Of a DNA stretch of 64,000 nucleotides, positions 43,676 through 54,008 are shown in pieces (the stretch's first letter is position 1; each line of letters opens with the position of its first letter). Origin of the DNA: Sordariomycetes sp. S80-01Y (lineage: Eukaryota > Ascomycota > Sordariomycetes). The position numbers and the translations under genes are program-made. The notes beneath the pieces were generated by a model. It searched no databases. It was not told where the DNA came from and worked only from the letters and a program-made list of their open reading frames with translations. The stretch lies in the NCBI GenBank assembly GCA_037042185.1, contig JAXQJY010000032.1, positions 2,170,001 to 2,234,000 on the forward strand, given 5' to 3'.

Positions 43676-44882
43676 GCTTCAACTCACGACTGAGAAGAGA
43701 AGGGGGCTTTCGATTTCTCTGTGACTCTGCTCCGTGGCGATGCTTTGAATTAGGTCCAGCAGCGTTCGACCGGGCATCGTTGGTTTTGGTTGTCGGGTTC
43801 GTGATTTGGGGTAGCAATACTTGCCTTGGCACCCTGTGCACAAAGAGAACCGTTCAATAACTATCGATAAGAATCCGCGCTGCGTCTCGACTTGAATGAG
43901 GCAACTCACGAAATGCTACCACTGGTCCATTGCAACCTCTGAGCTCTGAGGATGAGGACTTGCCGCTGAACGTAGCTTCCAAGTCAACCCCAGGGTAGCG
44001 GCAGCGTGGGGGTCAGGGGATTCAAGCACTGCCAGCCCCGGATCGTTATCTCACCCGTGGTCGAGCCCCAAATCGTCGGTCGCTTAAGGTACGTAACCTC
44101 AGACTTGAATCTCACAAGCATCTTCACAAAGCACCATCCCAATAGATCTATTCACGCGCTCGCTGGAAGAGGCGACGTCGAGAGTCAACGTGGCTGGCAT
44201 CGTCCAGCATGGAACTTGGTTGGGGGGTGGCGCCCAAGGACCGTCTGTTGACGCGCCTTCAGCGCATCAAAATTAGGCATCGTTCCGGCAAGAGGTCTTC
44301 ATATTGGCGCGATTGAGTAGGCGAGTTGAAGCCTGCGATGCTGGGCATTCTTCGGCAGTCTATTCTCAACGCCGACCTTTGAATTCTCCAGAGTTAACAA
44401 GGTCGCCTCGAGGCGCTGAGTAGTCTACGATGCGCTAACCCACTTCCGGTAAGAGGGGCTTCATTCGCCGATGGCCGGAAAGTGACGAAGGGTCCAACGG
44501 CTCGCAACCAAAGTGACTCCACGTCCCGCCGACGAGTTTTTTTTCTGCCGCAGCGCGACGTCAGTTGTCGGATGGGAATCTTCCAATGAGAATCCGGGAC
44601 GCGAAGCATTGATGTCTCGTAGCCTCATCCCAGGCCTGACACTGTCTCCAAGATCTTGCTTCAAGGCATCTGCAGCTCGTATCCCTTCGAGAGACTCAAC
44701 GTGCCTGTGCCAAAGTGCAGACACACAGAGTAGCACTGCCAGCCGATTTACACCACGCACAGTGGGGTTGTTGTGTCCTAGGGCCTCATCTCGCTCACTG
44801 ACGGCTTCATCCACTTCACTGTGAGTTGACTCACTCTTGCCAGACATGCCGACAGCACGAGCTGATTCTTGGAAGACGCAAA

Positions 44883-45950
44883 ATGGCCGACGTTCCTAAG
44901 ACATGCCGAGTCCTCACGGCAGAGACCATCTCCAAGGGTCTGTTAACTGAGGTCCGAGACACGCTGGCGAAGATCACAGAGAGCGGGAGCGGGAAGCCGA
45001 CGCTTGCTGCTTTCCTCGCCAACGATGACCCTCATGCCGAGAAGTACGCCGAGTGGTCAAAGAAGACCTGCGAGGAGAACGGCTTTAACTTCGATCTGCG
45101 CAATGTGCAGAAGGATGTCCTGGAAGACGAGGTAATGAAGGCCAACGAGCAGGACGACGTCGACGGTATCATCGTCTACTACCCCATCTTCAAGACCCCG
45201 ACCCACGACAAGTATGTCCAAGAAACCGTCGACCTGGGCAAGGATGTTGAGGGCATGCGCCACCAGCACCTGCACAACATGTACCACAACATCCGATATC
45301 TCGATCCTCCGGAGAACCGCAAGAAGTCCATTCTGCCTTGCACACCTCTGGCTGTTGTAAAGATCCTCGAGTACCTCCAGATTTACAATCCGGTTCTGCC
45401 GGCTGGAAACCGTCTGTACGGCAAGACCATTACCGTCATCAATCGATCCGAGGTCAACGGCCGTCCTTTGGCTGCATTGCTCGCCAACGACGGCGCCACC
45501 GTCTACTCAGTCGACATCACCGGCGTCCAGCTCTTCACCCGCGGACAGGGCATTAAGAAATCGCGCCACCAAACAGAGGACAAGGAGGGCTGGGGCCTCA
45601 AGGACTGCCTTCCCCTCAGTGATGTAGTCATCTCGGGTGTGCCGACTGAGAGCTACAAGGTGCCAACCGAGCTCATCCGGGACGGCGCCGCCTGCATCAA
45701 CTTCTCGTCATACAAGAACTTCGACGGCCCGGCCGTCAAGGAGAAGGCTGCCTTCTACGTGCCCTCGGTGGGCAAAGTCACGATTGCGATTTTGCTGAGA
45801 AACCTCGTGGTAAGTAACATGCACAGGACGTGTGCGACGTGCCCATATTGACACATTACACAGCGTCTGATCGCCAACCGACCTCCAAAGGACACCCCCA
45901 ACAAGAAGGAGATCGCTCAGGACCGCAAAGAGGCGTTTGTTGAGGGCTAA
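44883..45950 (+). CDS. MTD1: NAD-dependent 5,10-methylenetetrahydrofolate dehydrogenase
   Basis: Two exons (44883-45809, 45864-45950) encode 337 residues. The ATG at 44883 (MADVPKTCRVL) is chosen over an upstream in-frame ATG at 44826. Conserved parts include GKPTLAAFLANDDPHAEKYAEWSKKTCEENG, DGIIVYYPIFKTPTHDKYVQ and DVEGMRHQH; ILPCTPLAVVKILEYL, then GKTITVINRSEVNGRPLAALLANDGATVYS for the nucleotide site; SDVVISGVP and CINFSSYKNF. This is the monofunctional NAD-dependent cytosolic Mtd1 type rather than trifunctional Ade3, since it is short and has no synthetase part. It oxidises methylene-THF to methenyl-THF for one-carbon and purine supply. The last 28 residues are on exon 2. Confidence 0.94.
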
Positions 45951-47024
45951 ACGAAACAAAAATCATGGAGGAGGGGCAAGGGATAGAAACAATGTTCGAG
46001 AGACACATCAGAGTCAAACGACACGTGGCGCATCGGGAATCGGAGTTCAAAACAATAGATATCAAGACGAATTGGCTGCTTTCAACGAGCAAATCCTCAG
46101 CTTTATTCGAAACAACATGCACTGCGCAGCTGGGCGAGTAGTTCGAGCTTCCGGCTGGTGAAGCCTTTGAAACTTCATCTGGAGTCGAGAGAACAACTGC
46201 CGGGCTGCCGCGTGGAGCAGTGCTGGGGATGGCTCGCCGTCAACCCCTGAACTAGGTATGCAAATTGCATTGATCGGTGCGTTTGAGCAGGATTCGGGGC
46301 TCGTGGCCAACGAGAACGCGCCACGGCCAACCCGACACCGTTGATGACCGAGTTTCCTGTACCACCGAAGAGCACGGGCTCTTCCATTGATGTTCCACGT
46401 CCAGAGCAGTGTCTTTGTAGTCCCAGGGTGAAAAGATGGCACACCGGCCTAGGAGATGAAATTGTGTGACAGGTCGTCCCGTGTCGCCGCCATGCCGCGC
46501 CGGGATTAGCCCCTGACCAGCCTTGCCAGCTTCTCACAGAAGAACAAAAAGCGGGCCCGCGACCTGCAAGTTCGCCATGATGCTGCTGCAACCTTGCAAT
46601 TGACTTTGACAGGAGCACCAGCGAATGAGCGCGCCGCGCGACGGTCGACCGAGTAGAGGCGCATCAGAGAGGAACCATGTCGTCGTCGCCGCTTCCCTCC
46701 CCAACATCGTGATCGTGATTTTCCCAGAGTCTCATAGAGGGCGTTTCTTTGTCTCACCTCAAGACCGTTGGCGTCACTGCCTGGTGCGACATCGTTGAAG
46801 AAACTCCCGGCACTCGGGATTGACATTGTCGCCAGGACTAAGGGCTCCTCGACCCTGACCCTCGGTTTCCCCTGACGAATCCTCCAACCGACCGTCTTCG
46901 AGTAGACGCAACCAACCCGCTCGTCGAACCTACCACCGCATCGACTCGCATACGCCTGGCGGGTCCCTATTTTCTCTGCGCGAGGCGCACCTCCTGCCTC
47001 GACGACCGGAAGCCTGCCTGAGCC
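45951..47024. other. Intergenic region
   Basis: About 1.1 kb between two plus-strand genes. A 217-codon minus-strand frame (47159-46506) overlaps the next gene's first exon and is rich in Arg/Cys without a family; I treat it as chance. Confidence 0.5.
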
Positions 47025-49594
47025 ATGGTCGTAGGCGCAACGGCTAGCCACGATGGGCGGCAAGCAGCCGCGCCCTCGCACGGCCCTGTGCCTGGCTCTC
47101 CGACTCTCACGAACCCTGATATGATTCTTCCCGATTACGAAATGCCTGACTCCCCTCAAGGGCGATCGCAGTCGCCATCAATGGGCTGGAGAGACCCCAA
47201 CATCGACCAGATGGATTTCCAACTGCCACCTTCGAATAGCTACCGCTCCATGCCCCCTACAACACCGATAATATATGGAAACGGGACGATGTTGTCTGAC
47301 ATTGGCGAAGTGACCGAGGCTGAGAGTACGATTGGGCCAGCCTCCAGGAGGGCTTCGTCGCGCTACTCAGGCTATACCGAGACGGAGACGTTTGGTCCGT
47401 CTCCGGCCGCGATGAACAAGCTGTTTCAGAGACGCGCAAAGCCGGGGCGGGACAGGGCGTCGTCCATGGAATCGACTAGCACCATCACCACCCAAGACCA
47501 ACGAGCGACATTTGGCGACTTCGACGACTCGGTTAGCGTCGATGATAGCAATTTCCAAGGCGACGATGAAGAAAGCATGGCCTCCGGGTACGTGGAAGGC
47601 ACGATACCCAAGTCGGCGCGCATACGGACTGCGAAGGCAGACGAGGGCAATGACCAGTACTCAACAGCATACATCAGCAACCAAGCTGAGCAAATCCTGG
47701 CTAATGCAAAGCGCAGACTGACCGTACGTGCTCCCAGCCGAGCTTGAATGAATAGTGCTAATAATTCACGAAGGCCATGGAGGGAAACTTGTTCAGAGCC
47801 AGAACCTCCCTAGGGTACTCTGACAGCTCAACCCCATCACCTCAAAGTGGACGACCAGGTACCGGCCACCGAGACGGTACCACTGGAATCGTGCCAAATC
47901 ATACGAGAATCAAGAGCGACGACATCCGGGAAGTCAAGCAACCGGCTCAATTCTTGCAGCGATCAGCTAGTGCCATGGGCGCCGCGGGCGGATATCGACA
48001 GCCCTCGTCAAGGTCAAAACGCCAGCAGCAGCCGGATCTGCCCACCACAGATCGCCCGACATATGGAATCTCACAGCACCCCTTAGATACGACTTTAGAA
48101 GCCCTGAGTGAGGATGGGGATCAAGAGAGCTTATACGAGGATAGCGTGCGCGACAGCGCTCAGCTATCGAGCTTTTTGAGTCCGACATTCGGTGTGTATT
48201 CAGACAGAGGCCTCACCCGCTCACATTCTGTGGCACAGATGAGAGATATCCAAGATCAGATGCAAGGCTTGCGAGGGAAGATATCGAGCTTGAAAGAGCA
48301 AGCCCGAGCTGACAGCATGAAGCGACGAAGCTTGCAGAGTCTACGGACGCCCAGTCCCTTTACACATGCACAGTGGGGTCTCGGTCTGATGGAGCCTCGA
48401 AAAATAAAAGATGTGAGTTCAGGAGACGCAACACCGACCGCTGGTAGCGCCAACGAGGATGACGAGCGGGGCCAGCACTTACAGAACGGCATTGTGGAAA
48501 GTGAGGGCGAAGCTTTGAGGCACGACGAGCCCAGTCCAAGTCAGAGCGAGCCTGAGCACAGCGACTCATCGTCATCGATAAAAAAGCACATGGGTGTGGT
48601 GGAGCACTCAAATTATGTTTCTAACACAGATGCCCAAAGCTCTGTCAACGACGACATCGATGATGACATGCGGACGGAGAATGGCGACGCCGTGGAAGAC
48701 GGCAGTAACGGCGATACGGACAAGTACACCAACGACAATGCCTCGGAATATGAGAGCGAAAGCGGAGAGTCGACCTACCACGACAGTCAGCAAGAGCAGA
48801 TGTCGCATGAAGACCGCGAGGATGCCTTCGACTACGAGCACTTCTTCCTACACTCGGCGATGGGTAGTATCAGCCGCCAAAGCGGAAGAGATGATACTGG
48901 TAGCGATTACTCAGATGACTCAGTTGAGACGACACGAGGACCAATGTCGAGCCTCTCGCGGAAGCGACGCAGCGTAGAGACGAATGCCTCGGATGATACC
49001 TTCGCGACGGCCACTGAGGGCCGCGCTAGTCGGAGCTCGGCCTTCAAGAGCGATCATGGCGCTGCTGCTGAATCCAGTCACGATGAGCTCCCGCCATTGG
49101 AAGAAGTCCGGAGCAACGAGGACGACGACGAGGTACATTGGCAAGACGCGCAGTATGATTCAAGGCGTCGTCACAACTCAGTCCTCTATCGACCACAGAG
49201 TGCTGCGGCCCAGGCCAGCCGACTACACCGCCCCTCGGTCTCATCTTTCGAGTCCACCGGGACGAACCGAAGCTTCCCACTCGTGAACAAGGCCAAACTC
49301 AACGGCGGTGTTGTAACACCAGGGGACTCCCCGGATCCGATCCTACGTTCGATGTCCGAGACGCTCATGAACGAAACGACCAATGCGGCGAAACGGCAAA
49401 GCGAGTTCGTCCATCCGCCAGCGCAGATCCAAGGTCTGCACAGGGACGACCAGGCGGCTGTGGAGCGACTTGTGGCCAGCCTGGGCAAGTGTGTATTGGG
49501 ATTGAAGGAGTCATCAAGAGCGGGCAGCGAGGCTCGGGACTTTCAGCGCAGAATCGATACTGCGCGCCGCATCTTGGATGGCCTGGAAGAATGA
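47025..49594 (+). CDS. Large acidic, Ser-rich disordered protein, conserved in fungi, unknown function
   Basis: Two exons (47025-47723, 47774-49594) give 839 residues. The splice produces AKRRLTAMEGNLFRARTS, which I recall as a conserved element in this family of filamentous-fungal proteins; it is likely the most structured part (about 225-245). Before it lies Ser/Pro-rich sequence (SMESTSTITT) and after it a disordered Ser/Asp/Glu/Gln-rich chain. A short coiled coil occurs around MRDIQDQMQGLRGKISSLKEQA (about 385-407), and the C-terminal 60 residues (DQAAVERLVASLGKCVLGL..DFQRRIDTARRILDGL) look helical. Several acidic clusters (DDDIDDDMRTENGD) stand out. No enzyme or membrane features. A scaffold or cytoskeletal/nuclear role is possible but unsupported. 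Confidence 0.82.
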
Positions 49595-50189
49595 TGTAGA
49601 ACTAGGGGCGCTTTGCTTTTCGAGTTCCGGGTGGTTGGCTGTAGGTTCAGGTTCATACCTCGGGGTTTACGCATGGGATCTGTGGGATTCTTTTGATTCT
49701 TGTACATGGCTCGTTTTGCTTCCTGCCAAGTGTTTGTTGATACCCTTTTTATTCTTCTTAAATATGGCTATATCGTTTGGGTGCGCAAATATAACCCATT
49801 TCTGATCGCTGAGCCCCGTAGTCTGCTGTGAACCGCCCGTGACTTGAATCTGACTGAGTCGGAGGCCAAAACAAAGACGGCGACCTTGGAAGATTACACA
49901 AAGAAGAACGTTGGCTGCCATTTATCTGCCTGTCATCAAGTACGACACTTACGGGAAAGACCTGCATCGACGTTCTGCGGCACGTGGGATTGGCGGCCCA
50001 TTCATTGTCTGGCCACGTTGAGGTCCAAGGCCTGACCACCCCACCAATCGCTCCAAGCTTTCCTTCTTGCACCTCCCATAATCCACCACGCGACACGCGA
50101 CGCGCCCACCTCACCGACAGTATCCAAACCGGACCGGGTACCCAGACCCCCGAACAAACGATCGTCGTCAGCAGCGCGCACTCATCATT
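49595..50189. other. Intergenic spacer
   Basis: A 595 bp spacer between two plus-strand genes; a T-rich stretch near 49730-49765 probably belongs to the 3' UTR. The rest would be the APQ12 promoter. Confidence 0.5.
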
Positions 50190-50702
50190 ATGGATCATGC
50201 AACCAACGCTGCTCTCAGGGGCCTCCTCCCCGCCGAGATGAACGACTTCATCCAGGCGCACATCCTCCACCCGCGCTCGCCCGTGCAGCACCTCGCCCGG
50301 CAAGCCAACGTCCTGATCAACAACTTCTTCAAGACGCTGTATCCCATCATCGAACCGCTCTTCGACCGCCTCGTCGACGCGATCAACGAGAACCAAGGGA
50401 CGACCGGATTGCTGCTTGTGGTGGCCGTCGTTACCGTGGTCATGGTGGTCATGAACTGGATCAGGAGGTTGATGATGTGGTGGACGAGGATGCTTGCCAA
50501 GCTGACATTCTATGCTATCGTCGTGGCGCTCCTCGCAGGTGTCTGGCAGAGGGGCCTTATGACTACGGCCAGGGACCTGGTCGTTGTTGGGAGCAAGCTC
50601 GCTGGATATGGCGCTGCGTTGAAGGATGTTTGGATGGAAGAGTATGATCGCTACGAGAGCCAGAGTGCTGGTGCTGGCAGTGGACGCTCAGGTCACCGAT
50701 AG
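50190..50702 (+). CDS. APQ12: Nuclear pore assembly and biogenesis protein, Apq12 family
   Basis: An intronless gene of 170 codons. Two hydrophobic helices lie back to back (TGLLLVVAVVTVVMVVMNWI at 72-91 and AKLTFYAIVVALLAGVWQRG at about 103-122) joined by a basic Trp-rich RRLMMWWTRML loop, the arrangement of Apq12, an ER and nuclear-envelope protein that helps membrane fluidity and nuclear pore assembly. The N-terminal 70 residues (LPAEMNDFIQAH, LINNFFKTLYPIIEPLF) contain an amphipathic helix, and the C-terminal 40 are soluble. The gene is convergent with GPN3, with 198 bp between. The family assignment is by architecture and recognisable sequence. Confidence 0.85.
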   Translation: MDHATNAALRGLLPAEMNDFIQAHILHPRSPVQHLARQANVLINNFFKTLYPIIEPLFDRLVDAINENQGTTGLLLVVAVVTVVMVVMNWIRRLMMWWTRMLAKLTFYAIVVALLAGVWQRGLMTTARDLVVVGSKLAGYGAALKDVWMEEYDRYESQSAGAGSGRSGHR

Positions 50703-50900
50703 TTCTTCGGCGAAGAGGGCGCGAGGAGCAAAACACGAGGCATGCACGGCAGTCTCTGTCCATTACCGTCGATTCAAAGCGACGTGTCCAACCACAGTTG
50801 TACGAATAACCCAAACGCCAACGCTATGCATATACCGCGAACCTCGTAACGACTCTATCATCAATCTGCGACCCAGGCATAGCCGCATCTGGCTTCCTTG

Positions 50901-51862
50901 CTATTCGTCGTCGGCGTTTTCGAATTCCTCGTCATTAGGCTCCTTCGGGTCCTGGGCTTCATGGAATTGGATGCAGTCATCGATGTAGCTCAGGATCGCC
51001 CCGACGCTATCCTCCTCGGTCACGTCGAGCTTCAGGTAGTTGACCATGCTGAAGTTCTCGATCAGGCCGGCTACAGCCCTGTTCAACCGTCTGAAGCTGG
51101 CGCCCTTCATCACTTGCTCCTTCTCATCCGGAGCCTTCGCCTCATCCGCTTCTCGTTCTTCGCGCTCCACAGTACCGGCCATTGGATCGTCGTCGAGGAG
51201 GGCGGTGTCTGGCGTCAGGAACTTCTTCATGTCCTTCTTCTTGACCTGTCCCTTGACGAGATCCATCTTGGACAGGACGTTGATGTGTGGGACCTCGAGC
51301 ATCAGCATTGCGCTCATGGCGCTCAACGTACCCGCGAAGAACTTGGCCCTGTCAACAACAAAGGTTGCTTCGAGAAGATACACGGCCGCCATCCTGATGT
51401 CTAGACTTCCGGGTTGCGACAAAAACTTCATCAAGGCCGGCAAGATGGGTACATGAGTATACAGCTCGATTTGACCCGGCATGTCGAAGATGATGAGATA
51501 ATCCTCCGTCAGCCCGTCGATCGCCTCGGTCAACCAGTCGAGATTTTCCATGAGGAACTCAAAGCAGTATATCAGGCCGCCATTCGGCCCCAGCTGGACC
51601 TCCTCCATGGCGTCATGCAGCGAGATGAGCTCCTTGATGTCGAGGTCGGGTGTGTGCTCGAAGGATTCTGCAGCAGGATCGAGATTAATGTAGAAGGCTG
51701 AGCGGCGGTTGAGCTGGAGGTGCGTGATGAGGGCGGCGCAGAAGGTGGACTAGTTGATTGCAGGGTCAGGACCAGTCTACGAGGCAGCTAGAGCATCACG
51801 AGGAGGAATCGTACCTTTCCCGCCCCGGCAGGGCCCATGACCATCGCACCGAACTTGCTCAT
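50901..51862 (-). CDS. GPN3: GPN-loop GTPase 3
   Basis: Two exons (51862-51815, 51749-50901) give 298 residues. The P-loop GPAGAGKST (10-18) is split by the intron after Lys16. The signature Gly-Pro-Asn is in QLGPNGGLIYC (GPN at 70-72), Walker B-like DYLIIFDMPGQIELYTHVP follows, and NVLSKMDLVK is the guanine-specificity motif. FYINLDPAAE is the family switch region. The C-terminus is acidic (PNDEEFENADDE) as in Gpn3. With Npa3/Gpn1 it works in nuclear import and assembly of RNA polymerase II in the cytosol. The start codon at 51862 gives the usual MSKFGAMVMGPAGAGK N-terminus. Strong family match. Confidence 0.95.
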
Positions 51863-52665
51863 TGTGAATGACTGTTGCCGCCAACGGGCGTAGGCTTACG
51901 GGAGGTGATGTTGGGAGTAGAGAGCGGAAGAGGCGCAGTGTCGCGTGGGTGCGCGTTAGTTGCGCGTTTAAACGGGCGTTGGCAGCCGTTTGCAGCTTTG
52001 AAGTTTGAATGGATGATCCCGAGTTGATCACGTCGAGGAAAGTTTGGGTTTGGAGCTTTTTCGTGTGACGGCCCTCAGACTCGACCCGGAATGACGAAGG
52101 TGGGGTTCTTTTTTTGCGTCCCTCGCGCCACGGCGGCCGAGTGCTAACAATTTTGCCCATCGGACGCCAGCCTGAGGTGAGCGGGCTGCCGGACTGCCAG
52201 ACCAGACCTGCCAACCTGCCAGAGTGCCAGAGTGCCATGCTGCCCCTCGTGCCCCTCTGCTAGCAGCGGGGAAATCATCGGTGCAGTGGTGCCATGATGT
52301 ACCAGCCTGATGTTTTGGCCAATCTCAGCCGATGGCGTGCGTGGTACCGGAATAACCGCCTATAATTGGTGAGAAGACAAGTCCCGCAAGAATACCAAGG
52401 TACGCGCCAGCAGCCGCTGACCGCCCGCGCTGGGTGCGGTACTGCGCTAGCGGACGGTCTCGGGGCGGGGCAGGGTACAAAAACTGCGCAATGCCGTTGT
52501 GGAGCCCAGTTCTTGTCCCGCCCCGACCATGAGTCGCTTCAGGTCAAATATTGTCCTCCCGCTTTTCCTCGGCCACCTTCGTCTCTAAACCTTCCATCAT
52601 TTTTCAATTGCTCTCCTCTACACTCCCTCTACCCTCCCTCCCTCAATCTCGCAACCATCGCAATC
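51863..52665. other. Divergent promoter, GPN3/SAM synthetase
   Basis: 803 bp between two head-to-head genes. It holds a short imperfect repeat of CTGCCAGAG-like words and, close to the SAM synthetase gene, a pyrimidine-rich leader (52609-52650). Confidence 0.5.
52195..52234. repeat. Short imperfect tandem repeat of TGCCAGA(G)
   Basis: About five copies of a 7-9 nt word beginning CTGCCA or GTGCCA over 40 bp. Low complexity; no known function. Confidence 0.5.
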
Positions 52666-54008
52666 ATGTCTGCCAACGGAGCCAACGGCGCCAAGCCCGA
52701 GGAGACTTTCCTCTTCACCGTAAGTGCCAGATGCCATCCCGCAACTCGTGCCCCTCCATCGTGGAGCGAGGGGTTTAGGGAAATGCAAAACGCAGAAAAA
52801 AGAGACTGACCGAGCCTTTTCCACGCAGTCCGAGTCCGTTGGTGAGGGTCACCCCGACAAGATTGCCGATCAGGTCTCCGACGCCATCCTCGATGCCTGT
52901 CTCGCCGAGGACCCCCTCTCCAAGGTTGCTTGCGAGACTGCCACCAAGACCGGTATGATCATGGTCTTCGGTGAGATCACCACCCGCGCCAACCTCGACT
53001 ACCAGAAGGTCGTCCGCAATGCCATCAAGGACATTGGATACGACGACTCCGAGAAGGGCTTCGACTACAAGACCTGCAACCTGCTCGTCGCCATTGAGCA
53101 GCAATCCCCTGATATCGCTCAGGGTCTCCACTACGAGGAGGCTCTCGAGAAGCTCGGTGCCGGTGACCAGGGTATCATGTTCGGCTACGCCACCGACGAG
53201 ACCCCCGAGCTCTTCCCTCTCACCCTCCTCTTCGCCCACAAGCTGAACGCTGCCATGTCCAAGGCCCGCCGCGACGGCTCCCTGCCTTGGTTGCGCCCTG
53301 ACACCAAGACTCAGGTCACCATTGAGTACAAGAAGGAGGGCGGTGCTGTTGTTCCCCAGCGCGTCCACACCGTCGTCGTCTCTGCCCAGCACTCTCCCGA
53401 CATCACCACCGAGCAGCTCCGCAAGGAGATCAAGGAGAAGATCATCAAGGAGACCATCCCCGCCAAGTATCTCGACGACAACACCGTCTACCACGTAAGT
53501 TACCTTGCAACCTGCCGTTCGAGCAGACTTCTGACCTCCTGAACAGATCCAGCCCTCAGGCCTCTTCATTATCGGTGGTCCCCAGGGTGATGCCGGTCTC
53601 ACCGGCCGCAAGATCATCGTCGACACCTACGGTGGCTGGGGTGCCCACGGTGGTGGTGCTTTCTCCGGCAAGGACTTCTCCAAGGTCGACCGTTCCGCCG
53701 CTTACCTCGCCCGCTGGGTCGCCAAGTCCATCGTCGCCTCCAAGCTCGCCCGCCGTGCCCTCGTTCAGTTCTCCTACGCCATTGGTGTCGCCGAGCCCCT
53801 GTCGATCCACGTCGACACCTACGGCACCTCCGACCGGACGTCCGACGAGCTCGTCGAGATCATCAACAAGAACTTCGACCTGCGACCCGGTGTCATCGTG
53901 CGCGAACTCAACCTCGACCGCCCCATCTACCTCCAGACCGCCAAGAACGGTCACTTCGGTACCAACCAGTCCTTCAGCTGGGAGCAGCCCAAGCAGCTCA
54001 AGTACTAA
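52666..54008 (+). CDS. SAM1: S-adenosylmethionine synthetase
   Basis: Three exons (52666-52719, 52829-53494, 53547-54008) give 393 residues, the family length. The first exon has 18 codons ([18 protein letters not shown]). Motifs: [18 protein letters not shown] (ATP site), [20 protein letters not shown] (MAT signature 1), [39 protein letters not shown] (MAT signature 2) and RAAYLARW-like AAYLARW. It makes SAM from methionine and ATP in the cytosol. Third-position C bias is extreme, typical of a highly expressed gene; it also explains the long stop-free antisense frames over exon 2 and 3. A CT-rich leader precedes the ATG. Very certain. Confidence 0.98.

Larger units (their letters stand above)
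42587..44882. other. Divergent intergenic region, nrtA/MTD1
   Basis: 2.3 kb between the nitrate transporter (minus) and MTD1 (plus). Apart from the GATA/NirA-type sites I see no gene-like frame; small open frames on both strands here overlap and lack protein-like content. Confidence 0.5.

Noticed and set aside
46506-47159. Minus-strand frame of 217 codons next to the large disordered protein
   Set aside because: Overlaps the next gene's exon and promoter, Arg-rich and unlike any family; chance frame in GC-rich DNA.
52775-53626. Stop-free minus-strand frame of 283 codons over SAM synthetase exon 2
   Set aside because: Antisense to a strongly C-biased coding exon; the frame spans the intron and is Gly/Val/Leu-rich without a family. 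It is a by-product of codon bias.
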